Source: Sanderia malayensis
Taxonomy: Eukaryota > Cnidaria > Scyphozoa > Semaeostomeae > Pelagiidae
Assembly (NCBI GenBank): GCA_013076295.1
Contig: RQOL01000290.1
Coordinates: 1 to 64,000, forward strand
Reading direction: 5' to 3'
DNA: 64,000 bases
Positions 11,015 through 20,896 of the stretch are shown piece after piece. A program made the translations under genes and the position numbers. Under the pieces are notes generated by a model. It was not told the DNA's origin, made no database searches, and saw only the letters and a program-made list of their open reading frames with translations. Numbering within the stretch: the first letter of the stretch is position 1; each line of letters begins with the position of its first letter.

Positions 11015-11578
11015 ATTTCAAAAGTTATCGTTGAGCATTGATGGAAAAGAGGCCAAAGTTTTTCAACGACCTCGTTTCAATGGCGGATAAAGGGTTATTT
11101 TGGTGAAGAAGAGCAGAAATGCATCTCATTAAGAACGCACATTGATGAAGCTCAGTAAATTAGAAGAGAGTAGATTAATCCTGCATTGTTTTTGCATATA
11201 ATGTATTAGTACATAAACGGTAAAAAGTAAGTATCATTCATGCTAGCTTAAACTATGTGCTACACACAACTATAAAAAAACTTTTGGCATACAATTTCAT
11301 AAAGGTAAACATGAGCTTTAACATGCATGAATAAATATGTACACATACTTCTGATGTCCATTTAATGTTCATGTTTTATAAATGGAATAGTGAACATGAA
11401 TGAGAGATAATTTGTCCCGTCTGTAAATAGTATTGATTTCTTCATCATGTGGAGTGTTCAGCAATGTCGACAGCATTGTTCAATAGGAATTCATACTCGC
11501 GTGACACATATTAATGCGTTTTCACCATTAAGTTTGGTAGTAGTAAAAAAGAAGATTGCCGGTTACATTAGTTTAAAG

Positions 11579-11615
11579 CTCGAACACCAACTTCAAGGGG
11601 TAACCTTTGTTCGAG
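11579..11615 (-). other. Helitron 3' subterminal hairpin (Hel-1)
   Basis: A perfect 8-bp stem (ctcgaaca/tgttcgag) with a 21-nt loop lies near the 3' end of the element. The same stem is present at 56127-56163 in Hel-2 copy C although the loop differs. Helitrons terminate shortly after such a hairpin, which acts as the rolling-circle stop signal (established knowledge). The distance here to the end of similarity is longer than the classical ~10 nt. Confidence 0.6.
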
Positions 11616-11983
11616 GTTTCCTTGTTCATGAAAACTGCAATTTAAATTGGAATACTAAATAATATCGGGTCATCTATATTGTTATAATGAATAAGTAAAT
11701 GAGTTAATTGGTTGAGAGGAAGGTAATCCAATGCTAATTATTGTTAAAGCAGTTATGGTTAATGGACAGATTGCAGTTTTCACAGAGAAAAGGAAAGCCA
11801 TACTCCCATAGGCAATATCGGAGAGCATGGCAAAGCATATCTCTTCTGATACGGGTGCTACCGAGGACCCAGATCGTGTTGTTGCTGTTGGCGAACACCC
11901 CCGGACACTGGAGTGTTGTGAAAGTGTCCGGATCGTTCTTGGCGGATCTTATTGACTGGAGTGGCGTGGCAAACCAGCAATGT

Positions 11984-12586
11984 TCAAAGCTTTTTACGGC
12001 TTTGCTTTCTGAGTGTTGTGCTGATATCACAACAGGAAATCACACTGTAGTGCAATGCCGATCCGCTAGAACCACAATCTGAGCCCCGTATTTTGTGTGT
12101 GTGCATTTTGGTAGACTGACACCCTCTGTGAGCAACGCAATTTATGCTCAAAAGTTTGTGAAGACCTTTACAGGACTTCTTGGAAGACAATGTTTTTGTG
12201 TTCCTGTGTGCTTCCTCTGGGAGGAATACTTTGAGCCCGTCAAATGATGTTGCTCTTGACATGGCCACATATAACTGACCATGTGTGAACACGGGCTCAG
12301 GTAAATACAAACCAACATACCTGAGAGATTGTCCCTGTGCCTTGTTGATAGTAAGGCAGTATGCTAGTCTGACTGGAAATTGCCGTCGCTTGATGTTGAA
12401 CGGCATCTCCGTGTCTTGTGTTGACAATGTTATTCTGGGAATCATGACCTGCTGGCCTCTGTGTTCCTTCGTGATGATCTCTGCTGTGATCACGTTACGT
12501 CGGAGATGGCGTACAATGAGTCTTGTGCCATTGCAAAGACCTTTCTTTGGATTTAGATTCCTCAGAAGAATGATTGTTGCACCAAC
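11984..12586 (-). CDS. Helitron helicase, C-terminal exon (PIF1 motifs V-VI), Hel-1
   Basis: The exon starts after 'taag' at 12586 with VGATIILLRNLNPKKGLCNG. It contains LAYCLTINKAQGQSL (motif V region) and LYVAMSRATSFDGL (motif VI, arginine finger), the conserved end of SF1B PIF1/RecD2-like helicases. In the transposon this domain unwinds donor DNA at the nicked end. The frame is open to the stop at 11984. Residues after about 'FLPEEAHRNTKT' are less conserved between Hel-1 and copy C, so the real C-terminus is uncertain. It joins the preceding exon in phase 0 at ...RLRLK/V. Confidence 0.85.
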   Translation of the reverse strand, partial: VGATIILLRNLNPKKGLCNGTRLIVRHLRRNVITAEIITKEHRGQQVMIPRITLSTQDTEMPFNIKRRQFPVRLAYCLTINKAQGQSLRYVGLYLPEPVFTHGQLYVAMSRATSFDGLKVFLPEEAHRNTKTLSSKKSCKGLHKLLSINCVAHRGCQSTKMHTHKIRGSDCGSSGSALHYSVISCCDISTTLRKQSRKKL

Positions 12587-12697
12587 CTTAAATAAGGAAT
12601 GTTCGAGATTACGATGTGTATCATCGGATGACCATTATTATTATTTAAAATAAGTGTAAAATTAATGTATAATTAGTAATATAAAAGAAAATTATAC

Positions 12698-13728
12698 CTT
12701 GAGTCTAAGTCGATGTAATGGCATTCCGTTAGGAGTTAGATTGTTGATAAACTCAATTGGATATGCCGCCTCCTCATCTGGATCCTCTGTTATCACACTG
12801 TCTGTGCTGTAGTATGTTCTGTCAGGAGTCTGTAGTCTTTCCAGAATGATGTCATTGATTTGATGTGAGAAGTCATTCTTTGGGGTAAGACAACAACGTT
12901 CTGACATGGTTACCGGATCCAGCATGAGGTGGGACTGTGGTGTATTAGGCTGGGGATAAATGAAGTTGAGCATTTCCTCTTGCGAAGATGTGCATATTTG
13001 ATGTGGCAAAGTGATGTTGTCAAGTGCATCATGTGGTTCTTGTTTGTTGCCGAGTCTTAGAAGCCATTCTGAGAATTCTCTGTAGGATTCATCTTGGACA
13101 GCTCTCATGTTTGTGTGCAGGCGATGTTGTTGAAACTGTGCCCACAAATCACTGATTTGATATGATTTAAGACTCTCTGATACGATTTTTTCTCTTCCTG
13201 CTTTGGGGACAACAGGTAGAACTTGTCTGAAATCGCCACCAAGCAACATGAATTTGCCACCAAATGGCTTTTCAACTCTTGTGATATCCCGAAGCAGTCT
13301 GTCAACTGCTTGTAATGCCAATGCTGGTATCATTGAAGCTTCATCCCATATGAACAGGGTTGTTTCACGCAAAACTTGTGCTCTTTGGCTCTGTCTCTTG
13401 ACATTGCATGTTGATTCCAGCTTCAATGGTATTGGAATTTGGAATTGCGAATGCGATGTTCTGCCATTGATAAGCAGTGTTGCTGCAATTCCTGACCAAG
13501 CCATACACTGAACTTTGTGTCCAGATGCATGAAGATTACGAACCAACGTGTTGTAGAGAAATGTTTTCCCTGTGCCAGCTGGTCCGTCGAGAAAGTGACA
13601 GTTCTGCTCTGATTGCGCTTCAATTGCTTGAATAATGGCTGTGTAAACAACTCGTTGTTCTGGATTCAAGGCAGCGTGCATTTGTTCTCCTTGCTCTCTT
13701 TCATGTTCAACATCCATGTGATCTTCCT
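12698..13728 (-). CDS. Helitron helicase, central exon (PIF1 motifs I-IV), Hel-1
   Basis: It begins after tttttcag at 13728 (EEDHMDVEHEREQGEQ) and ends CTCAAG/gtataa at 12698. Within it are the Walker A GPAGTGKTFLYN (about 13555-13590), LFIWDEASMIP (Walker B/motif II) and LLGGDFRQVLPVV (motif III), then MSERCCLTPKND. All the catalytic residues expected of a PIF1-type helicase (GKT Lys, DE, Gln of motif III) are present. The frame is open throughout, unlike the Rep part upstream. The exon boundaries are the same as in copy C (58243-57217), which supports them as real introns. Confidence 0.9.
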
Positions 13729-13825
13729 CTGAAAACATAAACAATAGTTTATTTGGTAGAAATAGAATTATATATTATTGGCTAAATTATTACAGTGAAT
13801 ATCATCATGGTAAGTTGTAAATCAC

Positions 13826-15075
13826 CTTGTTCTGGGATGACAAAGTCGGCCGGTAGCTGAGGAAGGTGATCGTAATTCGTGATGGACAAACCATGAACCT
13901 TCAAATTGTTGTCAATATCATGTAGACATTGATACATGTGTCTGTCTTGGAAGGTTATGTCTGGATTGTTGAGTTGATCACGTCTGACAAAGTCTTCACT
14001 CATTGCTTCTTTGAAGGCGTTGAAGAGTGTTCTGATGTCTGATGGTTTGAAAGAGTAGCAATGATGCAAACAACTGTCTGAGTTGTGAAGGCATATGGAA
14101 GATGGCAGCTTCATCAAGGCAACGTGTGATTTCGGCATCATCTTCTAATAACCCTAGAGCTAATGCTGCATCTTTGAAGGAGTCACATAGATTACCTTCT
14201 ACCGTGCGAAGGTCTTCAAATGAAGTAGCACCTCGTTGATGCAATAGCAAAAGTCTGAGTGCAAATTTTTGCTCGCAAGGTCTAGGCTGCACTTGATTTA
14301 CTCTACCAATGATTGGCATTGTTCTTCGTTGTCTGGCTGTCCATGTTTTTGAACGCTCCTGGAAGACATAATGCTCTGGTATCTCATGATAGAGGTACTG
14401 ATGTGCAGCTGGATCTTGCTGGTTAAGTTCAAACCATGCTGTAAGTGTTGTTCTATCACCAATGTTGTTCAGTCTTTGTTCGTTATCATTGTCATGAAAG
14501 ATGACTTGTTGCTCAAATGGTAGATGAACAGAAAGCCGTTTGACTATGTGGCTCTTGTCGTGCATGGGGAACTGCATAAGCCGATAGACAGCTTCATGTG
14601 GTCCAATATATCTTGCATTGATGTATTGGCGCACCTCGTCGTGTTCAATGTCTTGAGGTACTTGCTGTTGATTTTCCTCAAGAATTTCAACATGTGCCAT
14701 ATCATGTCCTTTGTGGATATATTTGAAAATGTACTTGACACTTTTTACAGTACTGCATATTTCCACGTTGATATGACACTGATATTTGATGATTAGGTGT
14801 CTGTTGTGTGGCACTACCCAAGTATCATCCAAAATGCGATCATGTACATTGACTGGATGGAGACAGCGTCGTCTGTAGAGAGGATAGCCGTTGACATTAA
14901 TTTGAGTTTCAGCAACTTGTTCTTTTGGAAAGTGCTTTTTGCATTTGTTGTTTTCCATGCACACGCACTGAGGATTTAAATTTCCACAGGGTCCGTGTGT
15001 CATGTGCTTTAGGACCAACTTGTGGTATTTTGCATCCTCAGGGTCTGGAATCTCTGCTGATATGAGTTGATCCAC
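13826..15075 (-). pseudogene. Helitron Rep, tyrosine-containing exon, Hel-1
   Basis: It starts after 'atcag' at 15075 with VDQLISAEIPDPEDAKYHK and contains HMTHGPCG, CVCMENNKCKKHFPK and, near 14708-14740, VKYIFKYIHKG. The two Tyr spaced YxxxY are the catalytic pair that joins to DNA in Helitron Rep. Further on it runs into the linker towards the helicase and ends CAAG/gtgatt at 13826. The frame breaks near 14035, where copy C reads FQTPSDI: a two-base loss shifts Hel-1 into FKPSDIR in another frame. This copy therefore could not make full-length protein without correction. Confidence 0.85.
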
Positions 15076-15196
15076 CTGATAACGAATGCAATAATTAACG
15101 ATTTTATAATAGAAATGACATACAGAACAGTTGTATTGTGCATTGGATAGAAATTTAAAAATGAGAGAAAGAATTATTAGTATTTGCAAATATTAC

Positions 15197-16377
15197 CTGT
15201 TGTGGTGTTCGTGGTTTATCAGCTTGTGAAAGAAACAGGATCATGTGTGCGTGTGGCAATCCTCTCTTCTGAAATTCTATGACATACACATGTGCAGTGA
15301 CATGTCCAAGAATGTTGTTGTGTAGTATGTCTTCGAGTAGTTCTTTGAGTTTCAGTTGAAATACTCGTGTGACAATGTCCGGTCGATCATTGGCCGTCTG
15401 ATACGGATGAATATTTTCTTCAATCTCCTTCCATTTAGGATTGGCAGTCATTGTGAGGAAGATGTCTGGCTTGCCATACTTTCTTACGATTGTCATTGCG
15501 TCTTGAAAATGTTGATACATGTTTCTTTGGCTGCCTGGAAAGGATGACGGTAGAATGATAACACGGCCAACATCGATATGTATGGGCTGATTCGGATTGT
15601 TAGCCCTGGCCATCTGGTTTTCGATTTCAGCTCTTCTGTGGAGATGATCCATCAGGCCACGATATGTGTCAACACGAAGCTGACGTTGATTATTCATAAT
15701 CCAGTGCAGTTTATTGCCTTCTATCTTCGTATATGCATCTACCAGATACTGTTGAAATAGAAGTGATGCAATGTGGATGGCTGAGAATGCATCCCTGACC
15801 TGGATTCTGTATAAATAGTATTCAGCGAGGGTTAGTCTGGTACGACGGTTACGATTGTTGTGGTGTTCACCCGCTATGTGTGCTGTCGGCAATCGTTGAA
15901 GGTCCAAACTGTAACCTCTGTCACCATGAAAGAAAATCAATGGATACGTGAGAGGATCGGCAATAGAATTTGTTGCGTATATCTTCATAAGATCTCGCGT
16001 CTTGTTTGAATCTGCAATTCTCTATCATCAGGATTCGGTGCACCTCCATTCTGTACTGTGTATATAGCTGCAATTTCTCTGGCAGTTGGATTATCGTATC
16101 TGCGATCTTGATGTGGGCGACCTGTTATGATCATTTTGAATGTCGGAACAGGCTGATTGTTTGCAATAGCTTGCTGCCGCTGTTCCTCCAATATTTCACC
16201 CATGCTTCGATAATGTTGTGCAAATCGATTGACTGCCATTAATTCATTTTGGAGAAGTGCAACAATGTCCAAATCAAGACGTTGTTCTCTTGCAGTGTTT
16301 TGCCGTTCCTGCAATGCTTGTTGCGTGTCCATGATGTAAGTTCTGCGTATTTTCTGGATCTGTCTGTTCTGTTACAC
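15197..16377 (-). pseudogene. Helitron Rep, HUH exon (Helitron_like_N), Hel-1
   Basis: The exon follows 'taacag' at 16377 and ends CAACAG/gtaata at 15197. It has a DTQQALQERQNTAREQ segment, RPHQDRRYDNPTAREIA, FFHGDRGYSLDLQ, PDIFLTMTANPKWKEI and, at about 15242-15262, GLPHAHM, the HUH-type metal-binding motif of rolling-circle endonucleases. Three indels compared with copies B and C disrupt it: around 16355 and 16335 (before MDTQQ), and at about 15988 (...TRREIL stop versus MKIY in the next frame). Expression as one protein is therefore unlikely. The HUH residues themselves are intact. Confidence 0.85.
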
Positions 16378-16487
16378 CTGTTAATGATGCAACAGCATAA
16401 GTTAGGTAAATAGAAATTCAACTGTAGCCAGCATAAATGAATAATAAGTTATATTGATAATGACTGGAATCATATTGTATCAATTAC

Positions 16488-17245
16488 CTGTCATGTGATA
16501 TGCCTTTCCATGAATTGTGATAACTGGTGGTCCAGCTCTAGCATGACGTACAATATTAGCCTTCCATGATGCCATGGCCATTAATGAGTTGTATTGGCGG
16601 AAGTGCTTTAAGAAATATTTAGATTCGGCAGTATCACCAGTGTATAAATGCATGACACTTACTGGAGGTGGTTCAATTTGATCCAGAGCAATTAAACCTC
16701 CCATGCAACATTTGTTGTATTGTTTTTTTGTGTTTTGTTCTTCTTTGAAGTACTTTGCACCACAATGAATACATGTTCTGTTCATTTTATTCAAGTGGTG
16801 TGGTAATGGGGAGAAGGGGATGAGGTTTTCAGCTTCATTGTTCTCGGGGACAGGGTTTTCAACTTGCATTTGCTGATCTTCAACTGGTTCTGGTATCTGA
16901 TTTTCATCGGGTACTGGAACTACATCTTGCATCTCGATGTCTACAGGTTGTCCTGCTGCTGGAAGCCCTTGGTTCTGAATGGGAAGCTCTGGTTCCATGT
17001 CCATCTCCATTGGCTGTATCTCTGGAAGAGGATACTGTGCCGGAAATGGCTGATATTCAGGGGCTTCTAGCTGACGGTTTTCGAGCTGCAATTGTTGAAG
17101 ATCGTTGTGCTGCAAGTGGGTTATCCGCATTTCCTGCCTGTTGAGGTTGAAGCTGTTGATTGATCTCTCTGCAATGCTGCATATTATCCCGCACTTGATT
17201 TCTGCGTCTGTCACCGGTTATACTTCTCCTGGTCTTGCGCGGCAT
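16488..17245 (-). pseudogene. Helitron N-terminal basic/zinc-finger exon, Hel-1
   Basis: The start ATG at 17245 gives MPRKTRRSITGDRRRNQ, matching MPRKAKKGITGTSRRNQ of copy B. It is followed by a Gln/Pro/Glu-rich stretch and then CIHCGAKYF...NKCCMGGL, a Cys-rich finger usual at Helitron N-termini. The exon ends ATGACAG/gtaatt at 16488. A frameshift lies between about 17110 and 17140. In Hel-2 the Gln/Pro/Glu-rich part is divided by three introns that Hel-1 lacks. The finger probably helps DNA recognition, as suggested for this family. Confidence 0.8.
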
Positions 17246-17300
17246 AGTGCAAGTTGTGATATGAAAAAGAAGTATAAAGTACAATTATGCAATACTATTG

Positions 17301-18240
17301 TAAATGTTATTGCTTGTAGACAATGGCCTCGATAGCAACAACAATGAAAATAATTATAGCCTTGTGTAAAGCTGCAACACAAAGAAGTAAATATTATATA
17401 TTTCAAGGGTATGGTAGTGTTAAGTATAATGTTGTATATATATGTAAATTTTATGAAAACCCTTACGTTAAACTGTGCTCGTTTCTGTTATGTAAACAGT
17501 CACTAAAATGGAAAGAGTAAATTGTAATTACTCTTGACATAAATGTCGACATAAATAAAGGAATCACAAAAAGAGACTCCAGTGCAGTTGTTAAGAAATC
17601 AACAAATTTGGTTACAGAGTAAATTTGTTAAAAACGGCGCCATAAATGTTTGTTCATATATTCCAGATGCATAAAACAAAAGTGATGTTTTTATCCGTGG
17701 TAAAGAGTAGGTCGTTTACATAGGTTACATTTACAAATCATTTAAAAACACAAATATCATTTCGTAATTATTGAGAGAAGTTTGTAAAAGAGAGGTGTCC
17801 GTTATTTTTAAATCGATCAAAGTGGGCCTGTTTTTATAAAGTAAACAAATAATTAAAGAGGTATAGTCAAAAGAAACAACTGCAATTAATAAATTCATTT
17901 CTTACCGAGCCTTGTGTCTTTCAAAACTATGGTAAGAAAAAAAGATATTAGTTATTATAAACTTGAAATATTTAATAAAAATATGATGCCTGAACAACAC
18001 GTAACCTGTTCTTGCCATGAAAAGCATGGAAAGAAGAGCAAAAATTATTGACATTATTAAGCGAAATAGCGATAAAGAAGCTTGTTAGCTTATAATGATA
18101 GCTTGTTAGAAAAAAACAACATTCATAATACTTACTCAGCGATAAATAATTCCATATATTATTAATTATAACCTATCGATAATTTGGACACTAAATTAAA
18201 TTAAGCAAAATCTAATTGTGCAAATAATTAGAGGCGGGAT
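17301..18240. other. AT-rich noncoding stretch upstream of Hel-1
   Basis: About 940 bp with no supported ORF, repeat or splice-consistent exon. It may include the Hel-1 promoter and 5' terminus, but I could not find a second Hel-1 copy in the window to define the boundary. Unlike the Hel-2 copies, no CATA satellite is found on this 5' side. Confidence 0.5.
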
Positions 18241-18249
18241 TTCTATTGT

Positions 18250-18460
18250 ACTATGCAGCTGTCACGATTGGTTTATACACGTCACGTGTTAGAAAAGGCG
18301 GGAAACTTGTTAGTGAAAAGCAATGGTGAAAAGGGAATTCCCCTTCGTCCTTCAGATTGGTTATAAAGGTAGGAGGGAGAAAATGCACGTGAAATTGAAT
18401 TACATCATGGCGGCGATAGCATGCCATGCCAGTCAAGTATAGCCAGTGAGTATAGCAGAA
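18250..18460 (+). promoter_or_regulatory. Possible promoter/5' leader region
   Basis: This interval is locally richer in G+C than its surroundings. It contains two CACGTG E-box cores (about 18284 and 18387), a ttataaagg TATA-like box near 18361, then catcATGGCGGCG and agcca/gtgagtat, a good splice donor after a short upstream ORF. It resembles a host promoter with a noncoding first exon on the plus strand. No downstream gene could be completed from it. Confidence 0.25.
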
Positions 18461-18632
18461 GCAGATTGAGGAAAGGCATGGTGAGAGTCCAACTTGCATC
18501 TTCTTAAATCATTTCCATCTGAAGAGTATGTATAAAGTATTTCGACTCACTGTTAAAAATGTGTTAACTCCAGTCTCATTATCTGAGTTTAGATTGCAAA
18601 AATCGCTTAAAAAAGAATCATACTGTGAATAA

Positions 18633-18695
18633 ATGACCACCGTTACCTGGTGCAACTGCAACATCGCATTCATGAAAGTGAATACCATGCATTGG
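18633..18695 (+). CDS. Isolated candidate first coding exon
   Basis: An ATG at 18633 opens 21 codons (MTTVTWCNCNIAFMKVNTMH..) ending ATTGG/gtaagt, a near-consensus donor, in phase 0. It lies downstream of the possible promoter at 18.25-18.46 kb. I could not find a matching acceptor exon before the opposite-strand gene at 19.06 kb, so this may be chance. Confidence 0.2.
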
Positions 18696-18883
18696 GTAAG
18701 TTATTAAGTTAAAAGGTTTTGCAACGAAATCATGTCAACATTTATAACTGATAAAGCTTTCTGAATTATTAGAAATATGATTTAAATATTAAAAATACTG
18801 GAACATATAATTTGGAACATTTGGAACATATAAATAAGAACATTTGGAACATATAATGAGAACAAATAGTATAGTAATAAAAC

Positions 18884-19031
18884 TTTGACCATGCATGAAC
18901 AAAAAAATGTGAAATGTTTTTCAAATTTTGGGTTTGAAAAGTAGATAATGTTAGTCAATATTTTGTGTTAATGTAAGCAGTTGTAATTTTATGATGGTTT
19001 AAAAGTTTTTATTTTTTCATGCATGGTCAAA
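18884..19031. repeat. 16-bp perfect inverted repeat, 116-bp spacer
   Basis: TTTGACCATGCATGAA at 18884-18899 and its exact reverse complement at 19016-19031 bracket 116 bp. The right arm overlaps the likely 3' UTR of the minus-strand gene and lies next to its AATAAA (19013-19008). It abuts a second, 15-bp hairpin at 19033-19081. It could be a small MITE or an RNA structure. Confidence 0.7.
19008..19013 (-). terminator. Polyadenylation signal AATAAA
   Basis: AATAAA on the minus strand about 50 nt beyond the TGA at 19066-19064 of the lysine-rich gene, a normal spacing for a metazoan 3' end. Confidence 0.5.
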
Positions 19032-19032
19032 A

Positions 19033-19081
19033 CAGGACATGTGTAAATTCGTTAGGAAACTATTCATTTACACATGTCCTG
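19033..19081. repeat. 15-bp perfect hairpin over the stop codon
   Basis: CAGGACATGTGTAAA (19033-19047) and its exact complement (19067-19081) enclose a 19-nt loop. On the minus strand the 5' arm is the last coding stretch (QDMCK) and the loop contains the TGA. A stem of this length is very unlikely by chance. Confidence 0.8.
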
Positions 19082-19668
19082 CATAATTTTTGCGGCCCTT
19101 TGGGTGGGCATGGCCACCATCAATGTTCTAGAGAATTCTTTGGTGGCCTTCCCACCCTTTTTCTCATGTTTTGGCTTTCTTTGGCCTTTGCCAACTTTGA
19201 CAAAGGCCTCCTTCTGTGATCTGTGAATACACAATTATGTTATAGGTTTTTTTTGGTGAAAGGATATTATGCAATATTTGGAAGATAAATTGAACAACTG
19301 AGCTTCAAATACAGAAGGTATACTTACACTATTTCTTTGGTGGGGAGTCTTCTCCCTTCCTTGTCATGGAGGGAGAATTTTTTTGTGCTGCCCAACTCTT
19401 TGAATTGGGCAGCACACTCCCTCTTCAAACTGAAAATGTCTTTGTACGTTATTTCCTAGGATACAAAAGCAAACAATGAAAGAATTTTCCACGAAAACAA
19501 TAACCATGAAATATGAATTAATTATTGTGAATTGTGCAAAAAAACTGATCAAATATGAATGAATATAATTTGCTATAATTACTTTTGCTTCATCACCAAG
19601 CCAGATTATAATTTTTTTTCTGGCTCAGGCTTTTTGGTTGCACTCGCAAACCTTGAAGCCATAATAAC
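19064..19668 (-). CDS. Lysine-rich three-exon gene, ~121 aa, unknown family
   Basis: The exons, assembled by eye, are 19668-19583 (after gctttaag, ATG at 19662), 19455-19328 (after tatcctag, ending before gtaagtat) and 19220-19064 (after attcacag, TGA stop). Phases match at both junctions: GAAGCAAAA/GAAATA, and GT/A. Product segments: MASRFASATKKPEPEKK; LGDEAKEITYKDIF; KRECAAQFKELGSTKKFSL; VKVGKGQRKPKHEKKGGK; RAAKIMQDMCK. The acidic/basic alternation looks genuinely coding. Exon 1 needs one extra A in an A8 run (19619-19612) to stay in frame, either a homopolymer sequencing error or a mutation. An AATAAA follows the stop by about 50 nt. Each exon contains a perfect hairpin (see findings). I recognise no domain. 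Upstream lies a tandem leader-exon array. Confidence is good for coding, low for function. Confidence 0.6.
19385..19415. repeat. 11-bp perfect hairpin inside coding exon 2
   Basis: GTGCTGCCCAA / TTGGGCAGCAC with a 9-nt loop lies within the exon encoding CAAQFKELGST. Similar perfect hairpins lie in exon 1 (agccaga/tctggct, 19599-19605 and 19619-19625) and exon 3 (ggcctttg/caaaggcc, 19183-19190 and 19201-19208). Confidence 0.8.
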
Positions 19669-19689
19669 CTTAAAGCAAACAAATTATAG

Positions 19690-20640
19690 TTGTTTTTCTT
19701 TAATAAGGATAATTGGTGTGTGAAAAACAGAACATGTTTGCATGAAGTTGTACTGATACAAAATCAAAGGACAACTGCTAAACTGCAAATAGTGAAAAAG
19801 CAATAAGATAATAGTGATTTAATTGGCAAGTAGTAAGTTATACATATGGTTGGTGAACATAAAAGTAATGGAGACTTTCATTATCTGAGCAACATTGAAA
19901 GAAAAGTACATACCAAAATCTGAACAATGTAAAAAATGATAAAATGCCAACTACCAAACTGCAAATACTGGAAAAAGAATAAGATAATTGTGATTGAAAT
20001 GGTAAGTAGTAAGTTATACATATGTTTAGTGAACATAGTAATGGAGAACTCATTATCCAAGTACATTGAACTGAAAGTACATACCGAAAATGTGTGAAAC
20101 AATAAAAAAAATAAAACAAAGCAGGCAACTGCCAAACTGCAAATACTGGAAAAGAATAAGATAATTGTGATTGAAATGGTAAGTAGTAAGTTATACATAT
20201 GTTAGTGAATAATAGTAATGGAGAATCTCATTATCCAAGTATTGAACTGAAAGTACATACCGAAAATGTTAAAACGAAATAAAAACAAAGCAGGCAACTG
20301 CCAAACTGCAAATACTGGAAAAAGAATAAGATAATTGTGATTAATGGTAAGTAGTAAGTTATACATATGTTGATGACAATAGTAAGGAGAATCTTATTAT
20401 CCAAGTAACATTGAACTGAAAGTACATACCGAAAATGTTAAACGAAATAAAAACCAAAAACAACCAAACTGCAAATACAAAAGAATAAGATTGTGATTGA
20501 AATGGTAAGTATAAGTTATACATATGGTTGGTGATCATAATAGTAAAGGAAAATCTCATTATCCAAGTGCATTGAACTGAAAGTACATACCGAAATTTTT
20601 TCTTCAGTATAGGAAGGTTCAACAATGAAAACAATTGAAA
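19690..20640 (-). repeat. Five tandem copies of a ~160-177-bp leader-exon unit
   Basis: Markers 'tagtaagttataca' fall at 19831, 20007, 20184 and 20352, with a degenerate copy near 20510: spacings 176, 177, 168 and 158. On the minus strand most units contain tattctttttccagtatttgcag, then a 39-52-nt pyrimidine-rich segment beginning TTTGG, then ATTTTCG/gtatgtac. That is a complete acceptor-exon-donor set. The oldest unit (upstream) has a different exon sequence but the same donor. No frame is maintained, so these look like amplified noncoding 5' exons of the gene at 19064-19668. Confidence 0.7.
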
Positions 20641-20788
20641 AACTGAACGAAGACTGGAAAAGGAATATCATCAGTGATTAAATACATGGAAATAGTTGTG
20701 CATGTAATAAAAAATTGGGTATTATTTTAAATGTCTTTATTAATATGTAAAAGTATAAATAATTAGTAATGAGTTAAAAACAATTTAC

Positions 20789-20896
20789 CTGTTGACTTGT
20801 GGCTCTACTTTTGACAATGAGGAACACGAACGGAAAATATTTTTGGCGCGTTGCGTTGTGAAGATAATTTTGAATATGAACACCATGGCAACAGAT
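20789..20896 (-). other. Candidate first exon of the lysine-rich gene
   Basis: On the minus strand this runs from near tctgttgccATGG to CAAGTCAACAG/gtaaat at 20789. A short ORF starts at the ATG (MVFIFKIIFTTQRAK..) and could read into the first tandem exon, but the later exons close the frame, so a noncoding leader is more likely. The 5' end is a guess. Confidence 0.3.

Larger units (their letters stand above)
11541..17300 (-). mobile_element. Helitron Hel-1 (autonomous type, decayed)
   Basis: A rolling-circle transposon whose order on the minus strand is basic N-terminus, Cys-rich zinc finger, HUH Rep domain, two-tyrosine motif and PIF1-like helicase. That order is diagnostic of Helitrons. 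The 3' noncoding tail, including a stem-loop at 11579-11615, is shared with copy C (56084-56220), and similarity stops at about 11541, so that is my estimate of the 3' terminus. The last bases do not give a clear CTRR end. The 5' end is not defined; coding starts at 17245. At least five indels break the reading frame. Target duplications are not expected for this class. Confidence 0.8.

Noticed and set aside
11741..12082. 113-codon plus-strand ORF and other plus-strand ORFs within 11.7-17 and 57-61 kb
   Set aside because: They are antisense shadows of the Helitron Rep-helicase exons, where codon bias leaves the opposite strand open.
18251..18499. 82-codon minus-strand ORF
   Set aside because: No homologous look or splice context. 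It lies in a region that looks like a promoter/leader on the other strand.
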